A stretch of DNA of 64,000 nucleotides from assembly GCA_902798915.1 (NCBI GenBank), contig CADBYM010000004.1:87572-151571 (forward strand), in the 5' to 3' direction. Below are positions 44,570 to 53,188 of the stretch, piece by piece. The notes beneath the pieces are model-generated. The model had not been told where the DNA came from and ran no database searches. It saw nothing but the letters and a program-made list of their open reading frames with translations. Position 1 is the stretch's first letter. Every line of letters begins with the position of its first letter. The DNA is from an uncultured Coriobacteriaceae bacterium (GTDB lineage: Bacteria; Actinomycetota; Coriobacteriia; Coriobacteriales; Atopobiaceae). Both the position numbers and the translations under genes were made by a program.

Positions 44570-45484
44570 CTACGCGACCGGCACCTCCAACATCTCTAGC
44601 AGGTTTGCAAAGGTATCCTGACCATCCAGGCATGTGTCCATCAGCCAACCCCTCTCACGCTCCCACTCGGAAAGGCCGCGATAGTAGCAATACTTCTTGC
44701 GGTCCTCGATGATGAAGGGCGTAATCCCGTGACGCAGGCACTCCTTGAGCGCGACCAGACGCCCGACCTTGCCGTTTCCATCCTGGAACGGATGGATGTG
44801 CTCGAAGTCCGCGTGGAACGCAACCACGTCCTCCATGGTTACCGGACACCGCACGTTGTATGCCGACAGAAGCGACCTCATACGCACAGGCACATCCCGA
44901 GGCTTGGCAGTCTCATGGCCGCCCACCATGCTTGCTCTGCGCTTGTAGTCGCCAATGGCAAACCAGGCAAGCACAGAATCGCTTGTATCGTGCTTGAGAA
45001 TGTAATGCAGGCGCTTGATGATGTCCTCGGTGAGCACTTCCTCCGCGACGTCTATCACATAGTCCACGGCACGAAAATGGTGGACCGTCTCGAGGATGTC
45101 GTCTATGGGAACGCCACCTGACGTATCGATGGTGCTCGTCTCAAAAATCATGCGTGTCTGGTCCTCTGTGAGCGTGCTGCCCTCGATATGATTCGAGTTG
45201 TACGCCATGCGCACCTGGAGCTCATGGTAGAGGCCTCCCGAGATGCCGGCCTCCTTCTCCTCGCGCAGCGTCTGCAGAATCACGTTGTCAGACTTCTCCC
45301 TGCAGAGCTCCTCTGCGTCGCATCCCAGGTAGTCGGCAATCTTACGAAGCGTTCTCTGGGAAAGCCGCTCTCCCTTGGCAATTTTCGCAATCGTGCGGGA
45401 CGAGATGCCCACCTCCTTGGCAAGGTGGGTCTTCGTGATCCCCTTTTGCCTCAGCCTCTCATGGAATCCGTCATATGAAAGCAT
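44570..45484 (-). CDS. HTH-Fic fusion protein
   Basis: 304 aa; GAAGAGGAA precedes ATG 45484. Residues ~1-60 form an XRE helix-turn-helix (T-K-T-H-L-A-K-E-V-G-I-S-S-R-T-I-A-K-I-A), followed by the Fic part with the inhibitory S-N-H-I-E-G near residue 98 and the catalytic H-P-F-Q-D-G-N-G-K-V-G-R near 230. Lys replaces the usual Arg at GNG(R/K), as in several Fic subgroups that still work. The fusion suggests self-regulation: DNA binding, operator at 45508-45547, and modification by the same protein. Confidence 0.87.
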   Translation of the reverse strand: MLSYDGFHERLRQKGITKTHLAKEVGISSRTIAKIAKGERLSQRTLRKIADYLGCDAEELCREKSDNVILQTLREEKEAGISGGLYHELQVRMAYNSNHIEGSTLTEDQTRMIFETSTIDTSGGVPIDDILETVHHFRAVDYVIDVAEEVLTEDIIKRLHYILKHDTSDSVLAWFAIGDYKRRASMVGGHETAKPRDVPVRMRSLLSAYNVRCPVTMEDVVAFHADFEHIHPFQDGNGKVGRLVALKECLRHGITPFIIEDRKKYCYYRGLSEWERERGWLMDTCLDGQDTFANLLEMLEVPVA

Positions 45485-45507
45485 TGTTCCTCTTCTTCGC
45501 TTGTAAA

Positions 45508-45579
45508 CCTTTACTTATTATTCCCTTACAGAGGTGATAAGTAAAGGCTTCTCGCTTCTGAGGAACTAGGAAGTAAAGG
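45508..45579. promoter_or_regulatory. Operator-like repeats before the HTH-Fic gene
   Basis: CCTTTACTTAT (45508-45518) and ATAAGTAAAGG (45537-45547) are perfect inverted 11-mers; a third half site AGTAAAGG lies at 45572-45579. They begin 24 bp upstream of the HTH-Fic start codon, where its promoter should be, and fit autoregulation by the N-terminal HTH. Confidence 0.6.
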
Positions 45580-45611
45580 TGTCGTCTTTGACTGTGCGAG
45601 ATCCCACTCCG

Positions 45612-45956
45612 TCATATGTCATGAAGCGGAAACCATCGCAGGTATCCCTGCAGCCCACCCCGCTCCAGCTCCAAGCTCACATACACGAGGTCGAAGCGGC
45701 GGGAGATATGCCACGAGTAGCCTCCGGGCTCGAGCGCGAAGCCAGTCCAGAGGTCGCCGCACGCACCGAGGGCACCGATCTGCTCGATGAACTCGTCCAC
45801 CGTCTGACCGACATCACTGGCGTGGCAGGAATCGTGCTTCTCACCAAGCGTGACCACGATCTCCTCCCAGCCCGAAACCGGTGCACGGTAGCTGAACGCG
45901 AACCTGCCACAGAGAGTCTTCGCACGCTCGTCGGGCGACAGCGCCTCGAACTCCAG
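45612..45956 (-). pseudogene. Unrecognised, probably truncated gene
   Basis: The frame reads coherently (F-E-A-L-S-P-D-E-R-A, F-S-Y-R-A-P-V-S-G-W-E-E-I-V-V-T-L, then T-V-D-E-F-I-E-Q-I-G-A-L-G and L-V-Y-V-S-L-E-L-E-R) but has no start codon with a ribosome site and meets a stop at 45957. Upstream bases on the same strand give short protein-like pieces in another frame. I do not recognise the family; it looks like a decaying gene. Confidence 0.4.
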
Positions 45957-46097
45957 TCACTCGCTGCGGCGCTCGTAGAGTCTGGTTGCCTCGGAAACCA
46001 TCCGTTCCTGTCCTCACCCGTGTCGTTGCATCCTGCCGTCGTAGGCGAGCAGAACGCTCACCGATTCGCAGCCTGATTGCCTGCGTGCATCTGCGCA

Positions 46098-46408
46098 TCG
46101 GCCCAGCGGTAGAGCTCGTCCTGATCAACACCATGTCCGCGTTCGCAGGGACGCAATTGGACGAGGACATCAAAAGCGGCACGTTCACCCCTGCAAGCGA
46201 GCGCGAGAGCCTTGAGGAGGAGCGGGAGTTCCTCCGCCTGCTGAAGCTGCCGAACTGCTACTTCTGGGCAGCTCACCCGCTCGACGCAGTCAGGATCGAG
46301 GGCAGGCTGGGAGAAAGCAAACGCCAGATGCTCGAGGCGCTGGAGCGAGGCATCAGCATCGTCCGCGAGGGTGGCATTCGCCGCACGTCGAGAGTCGGAA
46401 CGCTCTGA
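46098..46408 (+). pseudogene. C-terminal fragment of a radical SAM protein
   Basis: V-L-I-N-T-M-S-A-F-A-G-T-Q-L-D-E-D-I and E-E-E-R-E-F-L, C-Y-F-W-A-A-H-P-L-D-A-V-R-I-E-G resemble the C-terminal end of HemN/elongator-like radical SAM proteins. No Fe-S cluster motif precedes it. It ends 33 bp before the intact radical SAM gene, suggesting an older tandem copy or a split pair. Confidence 0.55.
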
Positions 46409-46443
46409 TCCCCACCGGTCAACGAAACGTTAGGAGCAATGGC

Positions 46444-47328
46444 ATGCACTTCTCAAGCGGAATCAACTGCCCGCCCTACGAGACGGCGGACGCCTACCTA
46501 CAGGTGACGAGGGGTTGCTCGCACAACCAATGCCTCTTTTGCACGTACTTCAAGGACCAGCGGTTCGCAAAGTCGCCCCTCGAGGAGATAGAGGCCGACA
46601 TCCAAGAGATGCATGCCTGGTTCGGCACGCCCAAGAGGGTCTTCCTCCAGGGTGCAGACGGCTTTGCCGCGGACTACGACACGCTCGTCCGGGTGGCAGA
46701 CCTGCTGCATGAGCACGTGCCCTCCGTAGAGTCCATCGGCGGGTACGCACGCATTGACAACTTCTTCGACAAGACGCAAGACCAGTTGCGAGAACTCGCG
46801 AACCTGGGCTACGAGAATCCCTACATCGGCGTTGAGTCGGGCGACGACGCGGTGCTCAGGCGCATCAACAAGGGCTACACCGCAGCCCAGGCACGCGAGG
46901 TGCTAGAGAAGATCGACGCCGCGGGGATGCCCTACATCGTAAACTTCCTAGGAGGTGCCGGCGTCCACGGCTACGGGCTCGCCAACGCCCAGCTCACGGC
47001 CAAGCTCTACGACGGGCTGCACCCCAGCATGGTCAACGCGTCCATGCTTACGCTCGTGCCTGGCACCCCGCTCTGCCGCGCCATGGAGAAGGGGCGCTAC
47101 GAGGAGTCGACCGAGACCGAAAAGCTGGAGGAGGTTCGCGAGCTCGTTCGGTGCCTCACCAACGACACCGTCTTCATGAACGAGCACGCTTCCAACCTGT
47201 TCCACGTGCAGTGCAGGATCCCCTACGCCAAGGACGAGCTTCTCAAATACATCGACGACTTCATCGGACGGAGCACCGAGGAGGGGCTACGCGGCTATCG
47301 CGAGGCGGTGACCCGCGCCTTCCGATGA
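46444..47328 (+). CDS. Radical SAM protein (HemN/elongator-like group)
   Basis: 294 aa; TTAGGAGC precedes ATG 46444. The cluster motif C-S-H-N-Q-C-L-F-C (CxxxCxxC) near residue 25 is followed by F-L-Q-G-A-D-G-F and the SAM-binding G-V-E-S-G-D-D near 130. No SPASM or TRAM domain and no extra C-terminal Cys cluster. This class often acts on unknown small substrates or RNA. It might be considered as a RiPP maturase, but it is 14 kb from the nearest Nif11 gene and lacks a RiPP recognition element. Confidence 0.85.
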   Translation: MHFSSGINCPPYETADAYLQVTRGCSHNQCLFCTYFKDQRFAKSPLEEIEADIQEMHAWFGTPKRVFLQGADGFAADYDTLVRVADLLHEHVPSVESIGGYARIDNFFDKTQDQLRELANLGYENPYIGVESGDDAVLRRINKGYTAAQAREVLEKIDAAGMPYIVNFLGGAGVHGYGLANAQLTAKLYDGLHPSMVNASMLTLVPGTPLCRAMEKGRYEESTETEKLEEVRELVRCLTNDTVFMNEHASNLFHVQCRIPYAKDELLKYIDDFIGRSTEEGLRGYREAVTRAFR

Positions 47329-47419
47329 GCCACCGGCCCACGCCCATTCGGATAGCAATGAAAAACTGCTGCGGAAACGGCCTACCCACGCTCGATGGGT
47401 CCACAAGCGTGCGCGCCAC

Positions 47420-47482
47420 GGACGATCAGGACGGAGGCTTCTGTCCGGCTTTGCAGGACAGAAGCCTCCGTCCTAATCGTCC
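47420..47482. terminator. Long bidirectional hairpin between radical SAM and aldo/keto reductase genes
   Basis: 27-bp arms with one mismatch (47420-47446 / 47456-47482) around a 9-nt loop lie between two convergent genes. Confidence 0.75.
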
Positions 47483-47485
47483 GAG

Positions 47486-48475
47486 CTACTTGGCCGCGTG
47501 ACCGCCGAACACGTCGAACTCCATCGTGTCGAGCTTGGCGTCGATGGCGGCGATCTCCTCTGCCGTGATGGGCACATTCGCCGCACCGAAGCTCTCGCGC
47601 AGGCGGTGCAGCTTGCGGGTGCCTGGGATGGGGATGATGTGCGGGTCCTTGTTGATCATCCACGCGAGGCTGAGCTGGCCCATGGTGCACTGCTTCTCGT
47701 CGGCCATCGCGTGCAGCATGTCGAGCAGGTCCTTGGCCTTGGCATAGCCCTCCTCGGTGTACTGCGGCATGCCCTCGCGGAAGTCCTGCTTGCCCTCGAA
47801 CTTGGTGGTGGGGCTGTAGGCGCCGGTGAGGAATCCGTTGGCCATCGGGCTGAAGGCCACGTAGGAAATGCCCAGCTCGACGCAGGTGGGGAAGATGGAC
47901 TCGTGCCATCGGGCCATCATGGAGTAGCGGTTCTCGATGGCGGTGACAGGCGTGACGGCGTGGGCGCGGCGCAGGTACTCCTCAGTGGTCTCGGAGATGC
48001 CCCAAGCGCGGATCTTTCCCTCGGCGATGAGCTTGCCAAACTCCTCGGCCACGACCTCAGGCTCAACCTTGGGGTCAATGCGGTGCTGGTAGTACAGGTC
48101 GATGCAGTCGATGCCCAGCTTGCGCAGGCTCTCCTCGCAGCTGGCGCGGATGACCTCGGGACGCGAGTCCAGCACGAGGTTATTGTTCGCGTCGTGGTGC
48201 ACGCCCATCTTGGTAGCGACGACGACCTCGTCGCGGAAGTCGCGGATGGCAGCGCCGACGAGCTCCTCGTTGTAGGAGATGGAGCCGTCGGCCTTCACGC
48301 CCACGTAGGCCTCAGCGGTGTCGTAAAAGTCGTAGCCGATCTCGTGGGCGGCACGCAGCATCTCGATGGCCTCGTCGTCTGCCGTTGGGTCGCCGGAGGC
48401 ATGGGAAAAGCCCATGCAGCCCAGGCCCACGGGGTTCACGTACAGGTCGCTCTTGCCAAGTTGCAGCCTTTCCAT
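47486..48475 (-). CDS. Aldo/keto reductase (Tas/YajO-like)
   Basis: 329 aa from ATG 48475 (AGAGAGGAT upstream). TIM-barrel NADPH-dependent reductase: D-F-Y-D-T-A-E-A-Y with catalytic Tyr, the catalytic Lys in A-T-K-M-G, the H-R-I-D block and the C-terminal cofactor loop I-P-I-P-G-T-R-K. Similar to AKR family 13/YajO-like group. The natural substrate is unknown; such genes are common in Coriobacteriia for aldehyde or ketone reduction. First of three aldo/keto reductase genes here. Confidence 0.9.
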   Translation of the reverse strand: MERLQLGKSDLYVNPVGLGCMGFSHASGDPTADDEAIEMLRAAHEIGYDFYDTAEAYVGVKADGSISYNEELVGAAIRDFRDEVVVATKMGVHHDANNNLVLDSRPEVIRASCEESLRKLGIDCIDLYYQHRIDPKVEPEVVAEEFGKLIAEGKIRAWGISETTEEYLRRAHAVTPVTAIENRYSMMARWHESIFPTCVELGISYVAFSPMANGFLTGAYSPTTKFEGKQDFREGMPQYTEEGYAKAKDLLDMLHAMADEKQCTMGQLSLAWMINKDPHIIPIPGTRKLHRLRESFGAANVPITAEEIAAIDAKLDTMEFDVFGGHAAK

Positions 48476-48606
48476 GGGTGCATCCTCTCTCGATGTCTCT
48501 CGTTCGCTGATATACAGAGTACCTGCTACAGGGCCTCCTTCAGCTTGCATTCTCAGCCGTCGAGCATGCATGCCGCGCAACCTGGCCACTCACGTGCATC
48601 ACGGGA

Positions 48607-48670
48607 ACGGAGATGTTGACGCGCTCCTTCGTGAGAAGTGTTCACTTGACAGGGGGACGGAGGTGTTGAC
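48607..48670 (+). repeat. Two 14-bp direct repeats
   Basis: ACGGAGATGTTGAC (48607-48620) and ACGGAGGTGTTGAC (48657-48670) are 50 bp apart, just before the immunity-protein gene. Could be transposon-end leftovers or promoter elements; AT-poor otherwise. Confidence 0.4.
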
Positions 48671-48718
48671 ACTTTTTACCAACGAGACAGAGATAGGACA
48701 CGGCAATGGAGCGTTGTC

Positions 48719-49504
48719 ATGAATAGGGTGCTTGAACAGGTTGAACGCATTATGCATGAGACACTGCAAAGGGAGTTGTCTGACGTATGGCCGTACGACC
48801 TCGAAAGAGACGGTGCTATCTTCTACATGAACGGAAGAAACGGCACCGCATTTGACTGGTATGTCAACGAACGCTTCCCCAGTTTTCCCATCTTCTACAA
48901 CGATGAGGAAAACCTTGGTGCGGCAAAAGCCATGCTCCATACCGACGGAAACCTGACCGTCTATGTTTATGGAGATAAAGGCCACGCAGAGCCCATGAGC
49001 TTTGAGAGGTACATCGACGCGACTGCGGAGGAACTGCTGGACCTCGCGGTAACGCTGACTGGCAAAGCGGACGGCAACACGATATGGGATGAGGACATCC
49101 GCTCGCTCGAAGCCGACGGCAAGCCAGATAAGGAAGATGTCGAACTTTTTATCTCGCTCAGAGAAGCATATGAGCCCATGATCGAACGGAGAGCACTTCT
49201 CTCGAAGACTGCAATCGTCTCCAAAAAGGTGCGCGAAGGCAGATGGAAGATTGGGTATGGGACGCGTGACGAACCCACGAGAGATGGTGACAGCGGGTGG
49301 TATTTCTGCGTTGGTGATGAGACCGAGGAGTACGTCAATGACTCTGCGAACCTTGAGCTTTGGACTATCAACTCTGTTCTGATCTACGACCCCGCTCTGA
49401 CCGAATTCATAGTGGCTCCGTACGGTACGGCGATAGTCCGAGTCGCTTCTGACAAGTTTGAACCCGATGAGCCAGGGAAGCCCGTCTTCATCGAGAAGAA
49501 GTGA
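48719..49504 (+). CDS. DUF2185/Imm33-type immunity protein
   Basis: 261 aa. The C-terminal half has V-S-K-K-V-R-E-G-R-W-K-I-G-Y and G-D-S-G-W-Y-F-C-V-G-D-E-T-E, the DUF2185 (Imm33) signature; the N-terminal ~150 residues are a separate acidic domain. Codons are AT-richer than in neighbouring genes. Imm33 proteins protect against polymorphic toxins of neighbouring cells. No cognate toxin gene is present, so it may be an orphan resistance gene. A start at GTG/ATG 48719 is taken; a classical ribosome site is not obvious. Confidence 0.65.
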   Translation: MNRVLEQVERIMHETLQRELSDVWPYDLERDGAIFYMNGRNGTAFDWYVNERFPSFPIFYNDEENLGAAKAMLHTDGNLTVYVYGDKGHAEPMSFERYIDATAEELLDLAVTLTGKADGNTIWDEDIRSLEADGKPDKEDVELFISLREAYEPMIERRALLSKTAIVSKKVREGRWKIGYGTRDEPTRDGDSGWYFCVGDETEEYVNDSANLELWTINSVLIYDPALTEFIVAPYGTAIVRVASDKFEPDEPGKPVFIEKK

Positions 49505-49632
49505 CGGCCTGGCGTGAACACCTTGCGATAGTAGTCGAGGCCAGCCAGATTTATCGCGAGCTAGAGGAGCTTCAACAGTTGCAGGAGCGTCAAGGGACAG
49601 GACACCCCGAGCGGCATAAAGGGAGATTGACC

Positions 49633-50166
49633 ATGAAAGTAATCGTGCATGACCTAGGGGCATCGTACGACGAGCTTATGGAGGCCCGCTGCGACCACAT
49701 GCTGTCAGCAGACGGCAAATGCGCCTCCTGCCAAGGCTGTTTTGGTTGCTGGACCAAGCACCCCGCCGAATGCTTCATGAAGGACAGGCTTCAGCAGGTA
49801 TGCGGCCTCATTGGACAGGCAGACGAGCTAGTCATTGTCACGCGGAACCTGGGTGAGGACCGTCCTTTATCTGTATCTGAGCAAGAAGCATGGCGTAGAG
49901 CTTCATGTCGATGGCACTGGCTTCCAGGGGATGAGATTCCTGAGGCCGAGAGGCAGTTTCTCACCAAGGAAGGCCTGGAAGCCGCCAATGATGGCACGGC
50001 TCTTGATATCGAGGCGGTGCGCGCAGCCGAAAACGCCACGGCACCCATGCTCGACTATGCCTCGGGCATTGGCTTTCCGAAGCTGACCAAGTGGGTGTAC
50101 TACCGTTTCGAGTTTCCCCTGAAGGAGTTCATGCAGAAGGCTCGAAGTCTGGAAGCAAGTCCTTGA
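49633..50166 (+). pseudogene. Flavodoxin-like/NADPH-FMN reductase gene, chimeric
   Basis: The first ~75 residues fit the iron-sulfur flavoprotein/FMN-reductase family (C-Q-G-C-F-G-C-W-T-K-H-P-A-E-C-F-M-K-D, A-D-E-L-V-I-V-T-R-N-L). From residue ~80 on the expected FMN-binding loops are missing and the frame continues with an unrelated-looking helical stretch ending in F-P-K-L-T-K-W-V-Y-Y-R-F-E-F-P-L. This appears to be two gene pieces joined in frame by a deletion. Product, if made, is unlikely to bind flavin normally. Confidence 0.55.
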
Positions 50167-50517
50167 CCGAATCGAGGCAGTCGAAGCCTTGCCGGCCCTC
50201 TGGGAGAAGAAAAGGTACTGCCTGATGAACGGCATCTATGGGCCCAACGTTATCGACTCGTATCAAGTGAGCTATCTGGGCAGGACGGAATGGGGCGACA
50301 TGGCCCCTACATCGAAGCCGGTGACGTCGTCACAGAAGGCCATTTGATGCTTGAGGTGCTCTCGATAGGCGATCGGTTGTACGCAACGCTTCAACAAATG
50401 GTCGGTGATCAGAAGTACAAGGACGCCATTGTCAAAACGCTTGATGCCGAGGGCATCGCCTACCACATAACAGATCCAATCGACAAGGGCATACCGCCCT
50501 TCGAGCTGCCAGAGTAG
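50120..50517 (+). pseudogene. Frameshifted C-terminal fragment, condensation/acyltransferase-like
   Basis: One frame gives D-R-I-E-A-V-E-A-L-P-A-L-W-E-K-K and Y-Q-V-S-Y-L-G-R-T-E-W-G; near 50290 the next frame continues with P-Y-I-E-A-G, L-E-V-L-S-I-G-D-R-L-Y-A-T-L-Q-Q and ends at 50517. The strand order resembles the C terminus of condensation/alcohol acetyltransferase-type proteins. Family call tentative. Confidence 0.4.
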
Positions 50518-50601
50518 AAACCTATGTAACACTTCTGCCGCTCGCCTGGACGTTGCCTTCAACCCTCCAAACGAGCGGCATCTTGATCAGGAAGGCTATC
50601 T

Positions 50602-51462
50602 GTGGACATCAAACTGTCTTCACGCGGACTAAATCTGACCTCTGAAAAGGTAGCGATTCGAACCACTGAAGGTACGGTATCTGCGCTCGTCCTCAAGCCG
50701 CTCGACCCGAAGCCTCATGCCCCTGGCGTGCTGTGGATTCATGGCGGCGGGCTCCTCACGGGCATGAAGGAGATGGTCTTCATGTCACGTGCGGTGGACA
50801 TGGTGGAAAAGTACGGGGCCGTAGTCGTCTCACCCGGGTATCGCCTGTCGTGGATGACCCCCTATCCGGGAGGCCTCTCGGACTGTTATGAAACACTGCT
50901 ATGGCTTCGTGACCATGTCGAGGAGCTGGGAGTCAATCCCTCGCAGATTATGGTGGGAGGCGAGAGCGCAGGTGGGGGCCTCACCATTGCCACGTGTCTT
51001 CTAGCGCGCGACAAGAACGAGGTGAACGTCGCCTACCAGATGCCTCTCTACCCCATGATCGACAATCTCGACACCGACAGCTCGCGTGACAACCACAACA
51101 AGGTATGGAATACGGCGACCAACCACTTTGCATGGCGAATCTATTTGCGAAAGGATGCAAAATCCGAGGACGTCTCACCATACGCCGCACCAGCTCGGGA
51201 GATGGACTACTCCGGGCTCCCTCCGGCATACACCTTCGTCTGTACTGACGAGCCCTTCTATGATGAGACGGTGTCCTACATCGAGGCCTTGCGCGCAGCA
51301 GGAGTACATGCGGAGATTGATATCTACCAAGGCCTTTACCACGCCTTTGACATGCTCGATGCTGACGCGCCTGAGAGCAAGCTCGCCGCCGAGCGCTTCA
51401 ACCAACATTTCGAGTGGGCCTTGGAGCATTGCTTCGCCGAGCAACAGGAGCCGACGGAATAG
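50602..51462 (+). CDS. Alpha/beta hydrolase 3 family esterase (HSL-like)
   Basis: 286 aa from GTG 50602 with GGAAGG 9 nt upstream. W-I-H-G-G-G (oxyanion hole), G-E-S-A-G-G (nucleophile Ser) and the C-terminal Asp (C-T-D-E-P-F) and His (Y-H-A-F) fit the hormone-sensitive-lipase group. It probably cleaves short-chain esters or acetylated sugars. It follows the decayed fragments by 80 bp and could have its own promoter. Confidence 0.87.
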   Translation: MDIKLSSRGLNLTSEKVAIRTTEGTVSALVLKPLDPKPHAPGVLWIHGGGLLTGMKEMVFMSRAVDMVEKYGAVVVSPGYRLSWMTPYPGGLSDCYETLLWLRDHVEELGVNPSQIMVGGESAGGGLTIATCLLARDKNEVNVAYQMPLYPMIDNLDTDSSRDNHNKVWNTATNHFAWRIYLRKDAKSEDVSPYAAPAREMDYSGLPPAYTFVCTDEPFYDETVSYIEALRAAGVHAEIDIYQGLYHAFDMLDADAPESKLAAERFNQHFEWALEHCFAEQQEPTE

Positions 51463-51614
51463 CCATCTCTTGTGGCGTTCCCTTGGGGCCCGATGAGCCA
51501 GACCGCCCAGCTCATGGCCACACCGAGAGGTGTGCTGCAGGTCATCATGGCATCATAGACCGTCGCCGGACCTCCCAGCGCCTTGTAGGCCCCTCGGATC
51601 AAATCCTTGCGCAT
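51463..51614 (-). pseudogene. N-terminal remnant of a SAM-dependent methyltransferase
   Basis: From ATG 51614 the frame reads R-K-D-L-I-R-G-A-Y-K-A-L-G-G-P-A-T-V-Y-D and then M-M-T-C-S-T-P-L-G, the start of a family of small class I methyltransferases; it then runs into unrelated sequence opposite the esterase gene. No glycine-rich SAM loop is left. Confidence 0.45.
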
Positions 51615-52269
51615 TGGTCGCCTCTCCCCCATGGGCACGCTCGTCACCCTCGATGAGGTAGTCGCACACCGCACCTCCCTGCGCCAGCGTCTGCTCACGC
51701 GTGAGCCACCCATGTGCGAGACGTGCTGTTATGTGGTCTATCTCGCACATGACGGGCAGCACGTCCATAAGGCCCTGCTCGCGGCAGAAGTCGTTCAGAG
51801 GGCAACGGGTGAAGTGATAGCAAACGCGCGTGTCACCCTTGCTGTCACCAAAGTTGAAGTCCCACGTATACGGAGCCTCCGCGGGATGCTCGTCAACCCA
51901 GCGGGCGTGGGAGCGCACCGACTCGTTCATCCGGCGCATGTCAGCTGCACGGTTGAGGTTCGTGGAGAGGCCGATGGCGCCCTTCACCGCAGGCAGCTCG
52001 AAGAGATCGCCCACCACCTCACGCATCATATCGGGCGTGAGCTCCCCGTCAGCCGCCCGGTACATCGCAAAGAACACGAGCGCCTCGTAGGCGTTGTCAG
52101 CCATGGGATTATCCGCGCCGATGGAGGGAAAGTCGGCAAGCATCTGCCGATAGATGGGCCGTGCGCCGTTGTATGCCTTGGCTGCCAGCTCATAGCCGTA
52201 GCGTCTGCGGATTGTGCGGCGAAGCAAGGGGGCGATGACGTTGAAGTAGCGCGAAACATAGGCAAGCAC
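51553..52269 (-). CDS. ATC-hydrolase-family protein
   Basis: About 238 aa if translation starts at GTG 52269 (AAAGGA 8 nt upstream); a longer start at ATG 52302 is also possible. The block D-F-N-F-G-D-S-K-G-D-T-R-V-C-Y-H-F, T-R-C-P-L-N-D-F-C-R-E-Q-G and C-E-I-D-H is typical of the L-2-amino-thiazoline-4-carboxylic acid hydrolase (ATC hydrolase) family, whose members in Firmicutes and Coriobacteriia are of unknown substrate. The last ~25 residues (G-G-E-A-T-N-A-Q-G-F) fall beyond the family end and reach into the methyltransferase remnant, so the original C terminus may be altered. It forms an operon with the upstream hydrolase. Confidence 0.68.
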   Translation of the reverse strand: MLAYVSRYFNVIAPLLRRTIRRRYGYELAAKAYNGARPIYRQMLADFPSIGADNPMADNAYEALVFFAMYRAADGELTPDMMREVVGDLFELPAVKGAIGLSTNLNRAADMRRMNESVRSHARWVDEHPAEAPYTWDFNFGDSKGDTRVCYHFTRCPLNDFCREQGLMDVLPVMCEIDHITARLAHGWLTREQTLAQGGAVCDYLIEGDERAHGGEATNAQGFDPRGLQGAGRSGDGL

Positions 52270-52317
52270 GTTAGTTTCCTTTCGACCGTTGGCAATGGGC
52301 ATGTCGCCAAGGTGGTG

Positions 52318-53133
52318 TCATGGACGCACTTCCCCAGCCATGTCTTCCGAGATTCCCATCCTCTCGTCGATGGCAGAAAGCACGGTGTTGGTCCACTTGC
52401 TGCCAAAGAGCCACTCCTCGTGCTGCATGTCAAAGCGCATGAGGTCGGGGTCGCGGAAGTGCTGCTGGTAACGCATGAGGTACTTCCCCTTGGGGTCCAT
52501 GCGCAGGGCATAGATGACGTGGATGGTGGTGCCATCATGGTGGATGTCGTCGTCAAGTGGCGTCACGTAGTCCGAGTAGAACTCGCGCGAGATGGTCTTA
52601 GGATGCATGCGTGCGAAGCTGCGCGAGAAGCCGTCGAGGAAGGTGCGCATCTCGTCGTTGTCCTCGTCGGCATAGAGCGACTTGACCAGCTTGTCTACCA
52701 GCTTCTGGCGCTTCTTCTCGCTCTTCGCAGCACCGGAAAGCATCGGTCCCACGATCAAGGTCATGATTCGCGCCACGACGGGACTCCCCTGGTCGAGGTC
52801 AGAGCTGCCGATGAAGGCATGGTCCACGTGCACACGACCACGCTGCACGAGCAGCGCCGAGAAGCTTCCACCGAGCGAGCTCCCGTAGGCGCCGTCTACG
52901 CAGCCGCCGTGACGCTCGATGAGGTAGTCCTCAATCTTGGCACAGACCTCGGGCACGCTGGTAAAACAGACATAAGGATCCCCCTCAAAGCCGTCATAGT
53001 TGACGCAGATGAGGTGGTAGCGCTCCGCCAAAGCGTCGATCACCCGCGCGAAGTTGACCTGCCATGTGCAGGCAGTCCCTGGCAACAGCACCAACGTCTT
53101 GCCATCTTCACGACCCATCTCACTGAACTGCAT
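52318..53133 (-). CDS. Alpha/beta hydrolase
   Basis: 271 aa. The N-terminal strand L-V-L-L-P-G-T-A-C-T-W-Q, the nucleophile elbow Y-G-S-S-L-G-G-S and the C-terminal R-F-D-M-Q-H fit the general alpha/beta hydrolase fold (lipase/epoxide-hydrolase type). Contains a cap with many Lys/Glu residues around 130-180. It precedes the ATC-hydrolase-like gene by a 15- to 50-bp gap, so the pair is probably co-transcribed. An operator-like palindrome lies 38 bp upstream. Confidence 0.8.
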   Translation of the reverse strand: MQFSEMGREDGKTLVLLPGTACTWQVNFARVIDALAERYHLICVNYDGFEGDPYVCFTSVPEVCAKIEDYLIERHGGCVDGAYGSSLGGSFSALLVQRGRVHVDHAFIGSSDLDQGSPVVARIMTLIVGPMLSGAAKSEKKRQKLVDKLVKSLYADEDNDEMRTFLDGFSRSFARMHPKTISREFYSDYVTPLDDDIHHDGTTIHVIYALRMDPKGKYLMRYQQHFRDPDLMRFDMQHEEWLFGSKWTNTVLSAIDERMGISEDMAGEVRP

Positions 53134-53170
53134 CGCCCATCGCCTCCCTTGAACAGAAAGCCATCCGATT

Positions 53171-53188
53171 AGTTAGCATATTCTAACT
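53171..53188. promoter_or_regulatory. Operator-like palindrome AGTTAG-N6-CTAACT
   Basis: Perfect 6-bp arms around CATATT, 38 bp before the hydrolase start codon, at promoter distance. Resembles MarR/TetR-type operators; no regulator gene is immediately adjacent. Confidence 0.45.

Noticed and set aside
46444..47328. Radical SAM gene as maturase of the Nif11 peptides
   Set aside because: At least 14 kb from either Nif11 gene, no SPASM Cys cluster, no RiPP recognition domain; motif pattern fits another radical SAM group.
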